Assembly (NCBI GenBank): GCA_031385325.1
Contig: JANNBJ010000044.1
Location: 1 to 64,000 of the forward strand
Length of the DNA: 64,000 nucleotides
Origin: SYFY01 sp031385325
GTDB taxonomy: Bacteria > Pseudomonadota > Gammaproteobacteria > Pseudomonadales > Azotimanducaceae
Direction of reading: 5' to 3'
The position numbers were made by a program, and so were the translations under genes. Positions 16,692-25,816 of this stretch are shown here, in pieces (position 1 is the first letter of the stretch; each line of letters starts with the position of its first letter). The notes beneath the pieces were generated by a model, which worked only from the letters and a program-made list of their open reading frames with translations, was not told where the DNA came from and searched no databases.

Positions 16692-17852
16692 ATGAAGGGT
16701 ATAACAACCGAAAACTGGGGCTTCCCGCCCTATAACCGGACGAGCTTCCGGCATGTTCAGCAACTCTTCCCGACCTGTCGGCTCGCCTGCGATCCGGTTC
16801 AACACACGCCCTATCCGCGTTCACTTCGGGACGTGCTCGACGTGGCCTGCAGTGTTCGCGATGGAACATCAACCACCGTGCGGCAGGTGTTGCAGACCAG
16901 CGACACCGATGCGTTCGCGGTGTTGTACCAGGGCACAGTGGTTGCAGAACATTTTGTCGATGGCATGGGTCCAGACGATCATCACCTGCTGAACTCGGTT
17001 TCAAAATCATTCGTCGGAATGCTTGCCGGTATCGCCGTGCAAAAAGGGTTACTCGATACCGATGCGCCGCTTCTACATTACCTCCCTGACTTCGTCAGTA
17101 GTGGCTGGGCGGGCACGTCGGTGCGGCATCTGCTCGACATGACAGCCGGTGTGAAATATGGCGAGGACTATGACGACCCGAATGCCGACTTCTGGCACGA
17201 GACCTCCGTGGTGGGCTGGCGGCCGCGACTGCGGCATGCAAACTCACCGAGGACGCTGCGTGAATACGCACGCGTGCTTGAAGGCAAGGATCAGGAGGAC
17301 GGCGCGGCCTTTCACTATCGGACGGTTGATACCTGCGTGCTGGGCATGGTGCTCGAAGCGGCGCTCGGTGCGCCGTTGCAACAGTCACTCAATGATCTGC
17401 TGTGGCAGCCGCTTCATACGCGTCAGGATGCCGCCATCGTGATCGATGCCGATCATTTTCCCTACGTCGGTGCAGGCATGAATACGTGCGCGGAAGACCT
17501 GCTTCGTTTCGGGGCCATGATGGTGAACGATGGCCGAGTGGACGGCGTGCAGGTAGTGCCGGGCGACTGGATCGATGACACATTGTGTGGCAACGATTCT
17601 GTACGCGCGCAGTTCGCGTCCGGCAGCTACAGCAACATGGTGGGCTGGCACTATCGCAACCAGGTCTGGGTTCGTGGCGGGGAGCGGCCGGTGATGTTCG
17701 CGATGGGTATCCACGGCCAGCTCATCTACATGGACAAAGCGCGGCAGCTCGTAGTGATGAAGTTCTCGTCTCAGCCTCAGCCCGTGAATCCGCCCCTCTG
17801 GCGGCAGACGTTCGATGCGATCGATGCGATCGGAGACTGGTTGGTATCTTGA
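16692..17852 (+). CDS. NylB/EstB-like serine hydrolase
   Basis: A 386-residue beta-lactamase-fold hydrolase close to 6-aminohexanoate-dimer hydrolases and related esterases. The nucleophile motif is S-V-S-K in NSVSKSFVGMLAGIAV (near residue 106), followed by SSGWAGTSVRHLLDMTAGVKYGEDYDDP and FHYRTVDTCVLGMVLEAALG, where the Tyr base of the YxN-type motif lies. No signal peptide is visible. Start at 16692 is set by a strong AGGAGG ribosome-binding site (16680-16685). It is flanked on both sides by copies of the same dispersed repeat. The substrate could be an amide or ester and cannot be fixed from sequence. Confidence 0.85.
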   Translation: MKGITTENWGFPPYNRTSFRHVQQLFPTCRLACDPVQHTPYPRSLRDVLDVACSVRDGTSTTVRQVLQTSDTDAFAVLYQGTVVAEHFVDGMGPDDHHLLNSVSKSFVGMLAGIAVQKGLLDTDAPLLHYLPDFVSSGWAGTSVRHLLDMTAGVKYGEDYDDPNADFWHETSVVGWRPRLRHANSPRTLREYARVLEGKDQEDGAAFHYRTVDTCVLGMVLEAALGAPLQQSLNDLLWQPLHTRQDAAIVIDADHFPYVGAGMNTCAEDLLRFGAMMVNDGRVDGVQVVPGDWIDDTLCGNDSVRAQFASGSYSNMVGWHYRNQVWVRGGERPVMFAMGIHGQLIYMDKARQLVVMKFSSQPQPVNPPLWRQTFDAIDAIGDWLVS

Positions 17853-17855
17853 GCA

Positions 17856-18060
17856 AATCCACGAAAGACCACGGAAATCCACGAGGACACACCTAATCCA
17901 CGAGGACACACCTCGCTGGAAGTCTGAGTCGATAGCCGAGTCGGCGACGATGATGCTCTACTTGCCATCTCAGACGAACCCGGAGAATCTCGCTATTACC
18001 GGTGTGCGCCATGGACTACAAATCGCTGTGTGTGTCCTCGTGGCGCTGTCCTCGTGGCGC
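17856..18060. repeat. Dispersed inverted-repeat element, copy D
   Basis: About 205 bp starting three bases after the hydrolase stop codon and filling most of the 307-bp spacer. AATCCACGA recurs three times (near 17855, 17876 and 17895), two of them extended to CCACGAGGACACACCT. The right end at 18012-18059 reads TGGACTACAAATCGCTGTGT then TGTCCTCGTGGCG, with a second partial GTCCTCGTGGCG. No gene is seen here. Confidence 0.65.
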
Positions 18061-18159
18061 TAGGCCCAGATCAGGATTGCAGCGGGGTGCGCAGAGGCAT
18101 AGAAGAGAAGTAGGTGCATCCATTCCGGATGCATCGAGTGAAACAGAAGAGGAGTGGCC

Positions 18160-18567
18160 ATGTCCGATTTCAATACGAAGATCATCGAGGAATTTCGTGC
18201 CAATGCGGGTGTCGTGGGTGGTCCATTCAAAGGTGCGAACCTGTTGCTTCTGCACACCATCGGCGCCAAATCCGGCGCAGCACGTGTGAACCCTCTGGCT
18301 TGGTTCGCGCTGGATGGGAAGATGCTGATCGTGGCTTCCTTCGCAGGCGCTGAGAATAACCCACCGTGGTATTTCAACCTTCTCGCTCATCCGGATGTAC
18401 GCATCGAGATCGGCGCCGACGAGTATGCGGCGCGTGCAACCGTGGTAGACGAACCTGAACGCACATCCCTCTATGCACGAATTGCAGCGATGGCGCCCAC
18501 GTTTGCGACCTATCAGGAAAAAACCAGCCGACCGATTCCGCTCATTGAGCTGGTGAAAACCGCCTGA
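18160..18567 (+). CDS. Ddn-like (DUF385) deazaflavin-dependent nitroreductase-family protein
   Basis: A 135-residue split-barrel protein with the typical pattern LLLLHTIGAKSGAARVNPLAWF, DGKMLIVASFAGAENNPPWYFNLLAHPDVRIEIG. This is the signature of the F420-dependent Ddn family, best known in actinobacteria. Reduction of quinones or nitro compounds by F420H2 is the known activity; here cofactor use is inferred. ATG at 18160 is favoured by AGAGGAG at 18147-18153; an in-frame GTG at 18154 overlaps that site. No F420 biosynthesis gene lies in the window, so cofactor supply is an open question. Confidence 0.82.
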   Translation: MSDFNTKIIEEFRANAGVVGGPFKGANLLLLHTIGAKSGAARVNPLAWFALDGKMLIVASFAGAENNPPWYFNLLAHPDVRIEIGADEYAARATVVDEPERTSLYARIAAMAPTFATYQEKTSRPIPLIELVKTA

Positions 18568-18644
18568 CGTCTGTCAGGTAGCACGAGCTGCGTCAACTTT
18601 TTACGTCTTGAGACCTGCCGCGTTAGATCGCAGGAGCGTTTGCA

Positions 18645-19160
18645 GTGACCAACGATCGAGTAACTCTCCTGGAAGCGCAGGCTCGATTCATTGAGCAGGC
18701 TCAACAGGTCGTCGGTGTACGGCGTATCGCGGTTGTTGGGTCGCTTACTACACCCAAGCCAGACCCAAAGGACGCGGACGTCCTGGTAACGGTTGGCGAG
18801 GATATCGATCTTGGAGTACTGGCGAGGCTTGGGCGAAAGCTGAAAGGTGCGGCACAAGTCCGCGATCTCGGCGCGGATATTTTTCTCGCCGACACAGACG
18901 GGCACTACATCGGTCGAACGTGTGGTTTCCGCGAGTGTCATCCACGCGTAAGGTGTAGTGGCATAAGCTGTCAGCCGGGAAACTGGCTGTGCGACGACTT
19001 CCACGTGATCCGACTCGATGACGAACTCATCGCCGCACCGCCGGTAGAAGTATCACCACAAATCGTCGTCCGCGTTGACCTGCCGTCGGACGTTCGCGAA
19101 GTTCTGCTAATGCAAGGCCAGCGCGCGCCTTCGATCATGGCGCGGTCGATTATCTGGTAG
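18645..19160 (+). CDS. Nucleotidyltransferase-like protein
   Basis: A 171-residue protein starting at a GTG behind AGGAG. Residues 25-48 (VRRIAVVGSLTTPKPDPKDADVLVTV) and 74-83 (VRDLGADIFL) resemble the GS-x-D-x-D core of small MNT-type nucleotidyltransferases. The next segment (GHYIGRTCGFRECHPRVRC) contains several Cys and His. No antitoxin/toxin HEPN partner is adjacent. This is a weak fold assignment; treat as a conserved hypothetical with a probable nucleotidyltransferase fold. Confidence 0.55.
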   Translation: MTNDRVTLLEAQARFIEQAQQVVGVRRIAVVGSLTTPKPDPKDADVLVTVGEDIDLGVLARLGRKLKGAAQVRDLGADIFLADTDGHYIGRTCGFRECHPRVRCSGISCQPGNWLCDDFHVIRLDDELIAAPPVEVSPQIVVRVDLPSDVREVLLMQGQRAPSIMARSIIW

Positions 19161-19261
19161 CCATCCGAAAGGCCTGACACCTGGCGTGATCCACTCGCAG
19201 AAGCGAATTGAATGGAGGTAACCTAAGAGGACAGTTCCCATCACGAACAGACGAGGAAGCT

Positions 19262-20932
19262 ATGCGTTACGCAGCGCTGCTATGGCTCAGCTTGATTGCA
19301 GTGCCTCTGGCACAGGCCAACCACCCGATGACGGTGGATCACCGCGTCTTTGATGCTGACCCTGTTACCGCGAAAGAACCGATCGCGCCTCGATTGAGTG
19401 GCCTAGGGGACTACAGCTTCAAGGTGACGACGACCGTTGCGGACTCACAGTATTTCTTTGATCAGGGATTGCGACTCGCTTACGGCTTCAATCACAGCGA
19501 AGCGCTTCGTGCGTTCAAGGAAGCCGTGCGCCTCGATCCCGACAATGCGATGGCCTACTGGGGTTGGGCCTTTGTGCTGGGTCCGAATATCAACATGCCG
19601 ATGGAAACCATGGTGGCCGAACAGGCGTTTGCGGCAGTGCAGGATGCCGAGAGTCATGCGGCAGGCGCAAGTCCGCTCGAACAGGCGCTCATCAAGGCGT
19701 TGCTCACCCGCTACGCGCCGGTCGCGCCGGACAATCGATCGAAACTTGATCTGGCTTATGCCGAGGCGATGCGTGGTGTCGCTCGTGCGTTTCCCGATAG
19801 CCTCGACGCGGTTACGTTGTTTGCAGACGCGCTGATGAACGTCTCACCGTGGAATTACTGGCTGCCAGATGGGTCACCGGGGCCCAACACCACCGAGCTG
19901 CTCGATTCACTTGCCAGTGTGATTGCGCGAGATCCCAAACATCCGGGCGCCTTGCACTATCAGATCCACGCTGTTGAAGCGACGCACCCTACACTTGCCG
20001 TCAGCAGCGCCGATGCGTTGCGTGGGTTGATGCCGAGCGCTGGCCATATGGAGCACATGCCTTCTCACATCTACATGCGGGTTGGTCGATATGCTGAGTC
20101 GTATGAAGTCAATCGTCTCGCCTCGCTCGCCGATGAATCTTATATCGCGCAGTGCAAACAGCAGGGCATCTATCCGCTCAACTACTATCCACACAATCTG
20201 CATTTCATGGTGTGGTCGGCGATGCTGCAGGGCCGATCGGCAGAGGCGCTGAAACAGGCACGCAAGGTCAATTCGAAAGTACCCGTCGACAAGGATGGCA
20301 ATGCCCCGGGCATGTTCGGTACTTTTCTCGCGCAGCCCCTGTATGTCATGGTTCGTTTTGGCCTGTGGGACACGATCCTCGCCGAGCCGCAACCTGCCAA
20401 GGGTAACAAACTCACGAACGGAATCTGGCACTATGCGCGTGGTACCGCGCTGGTCCAGACCAGACAGATGAAAAAGGCGGCGCGCGAGTTGAAGGCGTTA
20501 CGGCGTCTGCGCACAAGCCTTTCCGCCGCCGAGGTCACCGGTTTCGCCGCGTCATCCACTTTGCTGCAGATTGCCGAGCAGTTGTTGGCTGGTGATCTTG
20601 CAGTGGCCGATGGGCATCCGATGCAAGGCGTTGCCGAAATGGAAAGGGCCGTGCGGCTTGAGGAATCCCTGCTCTACAGCGAGCCGCCGGACTGGTATTT
20701 CCCAACGCGCCATGCGCTCGGCTGGGCGCTGCTCCAGGCTGATCTTCCTGCGGAAGCTGCGGTGGTCTATTGGCAGGACCTTCAAGAAAGTCCCGCCAAT
20801 GCCTTTGCACTCAAAGGGCTTGCTCAGAGCCTCGCGGCGAGCGGCGATGTGGCTGGGGCAAAGGCCATGGAGGCGCGTTACATACAGGCATGGCTTGAAG
20901 CGGATAAACAATTGACCTCATCGCGTTTCTGA
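19262..20932 (+). CDS. Periplasmic TPR-repeat protein
   Basis: A 556-residue exported protein (signal peptide MRYAALLWLSLIAVPLAQA). It contains several tetratricopeptide-like units: YFFDQGLRLAYGFNHSEALRAFKEAVRLDPDNAMAYWGWAFVLG near residues 60-105, the conserved KHPGALHYQIHAVEATH and SAGHMEHMPSHIYMRVGRYAESYEVNRLA blocks in the middle, and a C-terminal unit (AAVVYWQDLQESPANAFALKGLAQSLAASGD). The His-rich MEHMPSHIYMRVGRY motif is typical of an uncharacterised family of large exported TPR proteins. The start is ATG 19262. It lies only 3 bp before ydbH, so it may be cotranscribed with the lipid-transport genes. Confidence 0.8.
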   Translation: MRYAALLWLSLIAVPLAQANHPMTVDHRVFDADPVTAKEPIAPRLSGLGDYSFKVTTTVADSQYFFDQGLRLAYGFNHSEALRAFKEAVRLDPDNAMAYWGWAFVLGPNINMPMETMVAEQAFAAVQDAESHAAGASPLEQALIKALLTRYAPVAPDNRSKLDLAYAEAMRGVARAFPDSLDAVTLFADALMNVSPWNYWLPDGSPGPNTTELLDSLASVIARDPKHPGALHYQIHAVEATHPTLAVSSADALRGLMPSAGHMEHMPSHIYMRVGRYAESYEVNRLASLADESYIAQCKQQGIYPLNYYPHNLHFMVWSAMLQGRSAEALKQARKVNSKVPVDKDGNAPGMFGTFLAQPLYVMVRFGLWDTILAEPQPAKGNKLTNGIWHYARGTALVQTRQMKKAARELKALRRLRTSLSAAEVTGFAASSTLLQIAEQLLAGDLAVADGHPMQGVAEMERAVRLEESLLYSEPPDWYFPTRHALGWALLQADLPAEAAVVYWQDLQESPANAFALKGLAQSLAASGDVAGAKAMEARYIQAWLEADKQLTSSRF

Positions 20933-20935
20933 CGC

Positions 20936-23338
20936 GTGCTCAGACGGTTCATCAGGAAAACAGCCATCGGTGGTGCGAGTGCGCTGCTTGTTGTACTGCT
21001 GATACTGGCCGGCCTGTATCTGGCATTTCCATGGTTGGTGTCGAAGGCTGCAAACTGGCTGGCTCCGCAATATGGCGTCGAGCGCGTTGTTGTAGATGTT
21101 GAGCGTCCGGGCTGGTCGGCGTGGAACATCCAGCGCATCGAACTCCGGACGGCTTCCCAGGGTGTTCAGGCTGCCGGGATTCAGGTGACCTATGATCCGG
21201 TTGAGCTGACACAGGGTCGTTTGCTCGCCATCGAGATCGCCAAACTTGAGATCGAGCTTCTACCATCACCAGGGACGAGTGCGGAACAATCCAGCGCGCC
21301 GGACCCAGCCTTGCTGGCAGCACTGCCGATGCAGCGATTGGTTGTTGACGAACTTCACTTTCGCGCACCAGCAATTCCGCTGGTCATGGCAGGCACGCTG
21401 GAACTCGGTGCGGGTCAGCTGAGATTCCGGCTGAAGGCGACAGAAAGCCCCTTGAATGCGCCGGTCCGGGTGACCGCCAAACTCGATGCAGACGGTCAGT
21501 TTCTGGCGCGTTTTCACACGTCGACGGACAAGGAAGATCACGCACTCGAAGCTCGCGGCAGATTACTCGACGATTCGCTGGCCATCACCGGCAGCTTTGA
21601 TCTGGGTGACTACGAACTTGCGCTGATTGCAGCGATCGTTGATGTACCGGTCTGGACTGGCTTTGTGCGTGGTGATTTTGGCTTGCGCCTTGATCGTCAC
21701 TTCAATCCGCAAGCGTTTGAGACCCAGCTGCAATTCGGTGTTCAGCCGCAAGCGATGAAAAACATGCAGCCGCTGGCGATGCAGGGCTCGCTTCAGTGGT
21801 TACCCGGACCTGACGCCAATGGATGGAATCTGGCTGTCATCCTTGATGGTTTGCGACCTGAAGCTGGAACGGCTCTGCGTGGACAGGTTCAACACAACGA
21901 CACAGCAAACACAGCCGCCGGCTCGTTCGTGCTGTTGTCTGATGATGTGGCGTTGCTCTCGCAAGTGTTTGGGTTGGCGGACCTGAAGGGTGATGTCAGT
22001 GGTTCGTTCAATGTCCATTCTGGCTCTGATCTTGACGTGGCAACCGCTCAGGTAGACGCGGCAATGAAGCTTGCGCTTATCTATGGCGACACGACGCGGC
22101 TAACTGCCGATCAGGTCACTATCACTCACACGGCTGGCGATCCCCAGCGTTGGCAGATTTCGGCGGCACCGCTTGAGGTTCATCAGCAGGACGAAGAAAC
22201 CACCATGTTGTGGAAGTCCCCGGAGTTCAAGCTGACGCTCGATGCAGCCGAATTGCTCTCTTTCTCCATGACGAGCAAGGGTGATCTGACTTGGCTGGAT
22301 GCTGAAACGAAGGCGCTGATCAAAGCGCTCTCGCTTGAGGGCAATGGGCGGTCATGGTCGGCGGGCTATGTCGCCGAGGTAAACCTGGTGCTGCAGGGTC
22401 AGTCGATTCCGCTGCATGTGGAAGTGGATGATGCTTTCGACAACTGGCGTTTCAACGGTCCTCTGAACTGGGTTGTCAGGCGGCCGCTGCTTGTATCAAC
22501 GCTGGGTATGCAATCTGATTACGATATTGTCGGCGGCACGTTTACCGGCAACCTGAAGGGTCGTCTCAAGGGAGAGACACTGACCGCGGATGTTCAGGGC
22601 ACATTCAAGAACGGCCGCTTAACCTACGACGATCTGGTGTTCACTGGCTTTGCAAGCACTGTGGTGGCCAAACTGCTCAAGGACTCAACCGTGCATGCCG
22701 ACCTTACCGATGTCAGCCTTGCGAGTTTTGACCCAGGGGTGCCCGTAACAGATATTCGCACGGGAATTTCCATGCGTGGTGACCTTGTCAGTCTCTCGGC
22801 AACCTCCGGCAAGCTGCTCGGTGGATCGTTTGCGATTGCACCATTTACCTATGATCTGGCCGGTGGTGATGCCGCCCTGAAACTGGATCTGAGTGACGTA
22901 GATCTCGGCGCAGTACTCGCGCTGGAGGGCAAGGATCTTTATGGCGAGGGCACGCTCGATGGACAGATACCGGTGACTATTGTGGATGACGCAATCACCG
23001 TGACCGACGGAACGCTGCGTAATACCAGCAAAGGCGTGATTCGCCTCGCCCCCAGCCTAGCGCAATCCGTCAATCAGCCTGGTCTGGATTTTGCCTTGCG
23101 GGCGCTCGAGGATTTTCAGTATGAAACCCTCGAAGCCGATATCGACTACGATGTGAAAGGCGATCTGCTGGCAGCCATTCGACTGCGTGGTCGTAATGCG
23201 AAGATCGAAAAGGGCCGACCGATTCATTACAACCTGAACATCAGCGAGAACTTGCCTACCCTCTTGGCCTCACTCAGACTGCAGGACGAAATAAACGAAC
23301 GTGTTGAAAAAAAGGTCCAACAAGGAGTCACACGATGA
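20936..23338 (+). CDS. ydbH: YdbH-family intermembrane phospholipid transport protein
   Basis: An 800-residue protein (E. coli YdbH is about 880) with one N-terminal TM anchor (GGASALLVVLLILAGLYLAFPWLV) and a long beta-rich periplasmic body of AsmA/Vps13-like repeating strands. The C-terminal half contains the family pattern LKGRLKGETLTADVQGTFKNGRLTYDDLVFTGF. YdbH together with lipoprotein YnbE forms a hydrophobic bridge carrying phospholipids between inner and outer membranes, redundantly with TamB and YhdP. Assignment is strengthened by ynbE and ydbL directly downstream with a 4-bp overlap. Start is GTG 20936, three bases after the TPR gene. Confidence 0.85.
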   Translation: MLRRFIRKTAIGGASALLVVLLILAGLYLAFPWLVSKAANWLAPQYGVERVVVDVERPGWSAWNIQRIELRTASQGVQAAGIQVTYDPVELTQGRLLAIEIAKLEIELLPSPGTSAEQSSAPDPALLAALPMQRLVVDELHFRAPAIPLVMAGTLELGAGQLRFRLKATESPLNAPVRVTAKLDADGQFLARFHTSTDKEDHALEARGRLLDDSLAITGSFDLGDYELALIAAIVDVPVWTGFVRGDFGLRLDRHFNPQAFETQLQFGVQPQAMKNMQPLAMQGSLQWLPGPDANGWNLAVILDGLRPEAGTALRGQVQHNDTANTAAGSFVLLSDDVALLSQVFGLADLKGDVSGSFNVHSGSDLDVATAQVDAAMKLALIYGDTTRLTADQVTITHTAGDPQRWQISAAPLEVHQQDEETTMLWKSPEFKLTLDAAELLSFSMTSKGDLTWLDAETKALIKALSLEGNGRSWSAGYVAEVNLVLQGQSIPLHVEVDDAFDNWRFNGPLNWVVRRPLLVSTLGMQSDYDIVGGTFTGNLKGRLKGETLTADVQGTFKNGRLTYDDLVFTGFASTVVAKLLKDSTVHADLTDVSLASFDPGVPVTDIRTGISMRGDLVSLSATSGKLLGGSFAIAPFTYDLAGGDAALKLDLSDVDLGAVLALEGKDLYGEGTLDGQIPVTIVDDAITVTDGTLRNTSKGVIRLAPSLAQSVNQPGLDFALRALEDFQYETLEADIDYDVKGDLLAAIRLRGRNAKIEKGRPIHYNLNISENLPTLLASLRLQDEINERVEKKVQQGVTR

Positions 23339-23568
23339 CTGGACGCAGTGAAAGACCTCTGGTCACAGGGTTCAGCGTCGCTGGATCACAGCTGCCCGCG
23401 CTGCTGTTGGCAGGGTTGCTCGGCCTGTCGGCGTGTACACCAACAGTGCGAGTTAAAACCGACGAGCCGATCACGATCAATCTGAACGTCAACATCAAGC
23501 ACGAGATTCTGGTGAAGGTAGATCGTGAACTCGACGGTCTGTTCAGCAAAGACAGTGGACTGTTTTAG
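23335..23568 (+). CDS. ynbE: YnbE-family lipoprotein
   Basis: A 77-residue lipoprotein with signal LLLAGLLGLSAC (lipidated Cys near residue 32) and the conserved mature segment TPTVRVKTDEPITINLNVNIKHEILVKVDRELDGLF, diagnostic of YnbE. It sits at the outer membrane and caps the YdbH bridge by beta-strand augmentation. The signal region is longer than in E. coli. The start ATG overlaps the ydbH stop by 4 bp, indicating translational coupling and fixed stoichiometry. Confidence 0.88.
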   Translation: MTGRSERPLVTGFSVAGSQLPALLLAGLLGLSACTPTVRVKTDEPITINLNVNIKHEILVKVDRELDGLFSKDSGLF

Positions 23569-23578
23569 GAATATGCAC

Positions 23579-23908
23579 ATGAAAACACTATCAAACGTTA
23601 TTCTCGCAGCCATGCTGCTGACGTCGCCATTCGTCTGGGCCGCAGATCTTGGCGAAAGCAAGGATGCTGGCATCGTGGGTGAGCGCGAAGACGGGTATAT
23701 CGGATTTGTCGAGGCAACACCTGCGGCCGACGTGACAACACTGATCCAGACCGTGAATGATCAGCGCCGCGCCGAATATGAGCGTATCGCCGAGGCTAAC
23801 GGGCTGACTCGCGAACAGGTTGAAGCACTGGCCGGAAAAAAGGCTGTCGAACGCACCGAAAGCGGTGGGTTCATCTTTGTAGGTGGTGAGTGGCAGGCGA
23901 AGCCCTGA
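23579..23908 (+). CDS. ydbL: YdbL-family (DUF1318) periplasmic protein
   Basis: A 109-residue exported protein with signal peptide MKTLSNVILAAMLLTSPFVWA. The mature part contains the DUF1318 pattern GIVGEREDGYIGFV, LIQTVNDQRRAEYERIAEANGLTREQVEALAGKKAVERTESGGFI. YdbL is the third member of the YdbH-YnbE-YdbL complex and appears to regulate bridge oligomerisation. ATG at 23579 gives nine bases from AGGA; ATG 23573 is a possible alternative. It is convergent with the kinase gene at 23935. Confidence 0.85.
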   Translation: MKTLSNVILAAMLLTSPFVWAADLGESKDAGIVGEREDGYIGFVEATPAADVTTLIQTVNDQRRAEYERIAEANGLTREQVEALAGKKAVERTESGGFIFVGGEWQAKP

Positions 23909-23934
23909 GGTCGCCCGGATAACCCACACCCGCG

Positions 23935-25665
23935 CTAGTCCTTGGGCGTGATAACCGCAGAATCATCCTCGAAACTCGCTTCGAAATCAGCCAGCGCCGA
24001 TCCTTCCGGGTCGGCGTAGAAGCTGTACACCCCGGAAACTGGAACGCGTATCGGATCGGTAGAATCGCGGGTTGAAAACACCTGGGTACGTTCGTCCGGC
24101 GCCACCAGGACGAAGTCGGTCGTCACTGAGCTGCGAATCAGGTTGAAGCGGATCACCGTGTTCTGGTTCAGATCGAGGTATCGATGCAGTACCTGCCCTG
24201 GCAGAACGGTATTGTTGGCGAACACGTCGCGTAAATACACGCTTCCCATATGCAGTTGAGGCTCCCGCAAGTGAAAGAGAGTGGCCTTCAATTGTCCTGC
24301 CTGCGTCCCCGAAACAAGCAAGTGATGCACACCCTCGTGTTTGACCGTTACCGGTCCGGAGTCTGCTGTGGTCCGGAATACTTCGGCCAGATCTCCCGGG
24401 GTGCGCAGTACGATGTCCGTTCCGGTAATGTTCGAAAATACCTGCAGATACAGCACATCGCCCGCGAAGAGCTGAACCGGGTTGTCGATTGCATGCCCGG
24501 GCTGGATGTCGCCGTTGTACGTCCACAGCACCGGTTCCGTGTCCGCTGATGAGATCGGTGTTGATTCAGGCGAAGTGACAGGTGCGATGACCTGAATGCC
24601 CAGCGCTTCGCTGGTCTGTGGCAGGTTGGTTACCGGTGCTGCTGCGACCTGAGATTCAGTCGGTGTCACTTCGTTCGTTCGAGTGGTCCACAACCATGTA
24701 CCGGCAACGGCCAGGACGCCAACGATAGTGGCGACGATCCAGCGGGTGACTCTGAAGCCACCAGGGTTTGCTGAATGGACGCTCGACGTGGTTACGGATG
24801 CTGTCGAGGCCGGCGGTGCTTGCGCCATGTCAGCGACCTTCTCGCTGGTTGCGCTGTCCAGCGCCGCAACGAACTCCACCGCACTTCGAAAGCGTGCTTC
24901 TGGCGCTTTGGCGGTACCTTTGAGGATGACGCCCTGCAGTGCCTCGCTGATGTCAGGGTTGAGGCTGCGGGGCATGGGGAGTGGGTCACTCAGCGCTTTC
25001 AGCATGATGGCCATGGGGGTGTCCGCGTTGTATGGCACGCGGCCGGTCAACAACTCGAACAGCACGATCGACAACGCGTAGATGTCTGTCGCCGGACTGA
25101 CCAACTCGCCCCTGGCCTGTTCCGGTGCCATGTACGCGGGCGTGCCGATGCCCACCCCGGTCTGGGTGAGTTGTGTGCTGGCGGTCACGAGCTTGGCGAT
25201 GCCGAAATCCATCAGCACGGGTCGACCGTCCAGGTCGAGCATGATGTTGTCCGGTTTGATGTCCCGATGAATGAGGTCGCGGGAGTGCGCGTAGTCGAGC
25301 GCAGCGGCCACGCCTTTCACGATGTTGACCGCCGCGGACGGAGTCAGTTGCCCGGTCGAACGCAGCAATTCCTTGAGTGTCCTGCCCTCGAGGAATTCCA
25401 TGACCATGTAAAAGTGCCCGTCGCTGACGCCAAAGTCGTGGATCTGCACGATGTTCGGATGCCGGAGCCTGGCCACACCCTGGGCTTCCTGCTGGAAACG
25501 GGCACGAAAGTCGTCGGATGTAACGAACTCTGGCCGGATGAACTTGATGGCCCGATGCATCGACAGTTCGCGGTGAAAGGCCTTGTAGACATCGGCCATG
25601 CCGCCGCGGCCCAACCGTTCCGTGATCTGGTATGGACCAATGGTGGTGCCGACGAGGTCGGACAT
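23935..25665 (-). CDS. Transmembrane Hanks-type Ser/Thr protein kinase (STK1)
   Basis: A 576-residue receptor-like kinase. The kinase domain covers about residues 12-275: glycine loop LGRGGMADVY (18-27), Lys41 in AIKF, HRDIKPDN at 133-140, DFG at 153-155, GTPAYMAPEQ activation segment. A Ser/Thr-rich linker precedes the TM helix (WIVATIVGVLAVAGTWLW, near 310-330). The extracytoplasmic part is about 240 residues of beta-rich sequence with no family I recognise. All catalytic residues are present. It is nearly colinear with STK3 in the kinase domain, so the two are paralogues. ATG 25665 is preferred to the upstream in-frame ATGs; the gene diverges from STK2. Confidence 0.9.
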   Translation of the reverse strand: MSDLVGTTIGPYQITERLGRGGMADVYKAFHRELSMHRAIKFIRPEFVTSDDFRARFQQEAQGVARLRHPNIVQIHDFGVSDGHFYMVMEFLEGRTLKELLRSTGQLTPSAAVNIVKGVAAALDYAHSRDLIHRDIKPDNIMLDLDGRPVLMDFGIAKLVTASTQLTQTGVGIGTPAYMAPEQARGELVSPATDIYALSIVLFELLTGRVPYNADTPMAIMLKALSDPLPMPRSLNPDISEALQGVILKGTAKAPEARFRSAVEFVAALDSATSEKVADMAQAPPASTASVTTSSVHSANPGGFRVTRWIVATIVGVLAVAGTWLWTTRTNEVTPTESQVAAAPVTNLPQTSEALGIQVIAPVTSPESTPISSADTEPVLWTYNGDIQPGHAIDNPVQLFAGDVLYLQVFSNITGTDIVLRTPGDLAEVFRTTADSGPVTVKHEGVHHLLVSGTQAGQLKATLFHLREPQLHMGSVYLRDVFANNTVLPGQVLHRYLDLNQNTVIRFNLIRSSVTTDFVLVAPDERTQVFSTRDSTDPIRVPVSGVYSFYADPEGSALADFEASFEDDSAVITPKD

Positions 25666-25816
25666 GGGCGAAGAACCTGCGGATTGATCGCTGAGTATCC
25701 GCATCCGATTTGGTAGCATCAACCGGGAATGAACGAATAGTTCAGGAAGACAGGGTTCGGTGCCGGCTCAAGACCTGGGTCGCACGAGCGCGCAGCGCAC
25801 CAGGAAGCGATATCCG

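Noticed and set aside
15292..18060. Integron attC sites between accessory genes
   Set aside because: The repeats lack RYYYAAC/GTTRRRY core sites, flanking genes face different directions, and no integrase is present.
18645..19160. MNT/HEPN toxin-antitoxin pair
   Set aside because: Only a nucleotidyltransferase-like protein is visible; no adjacent HEPN-domain ORF was found.
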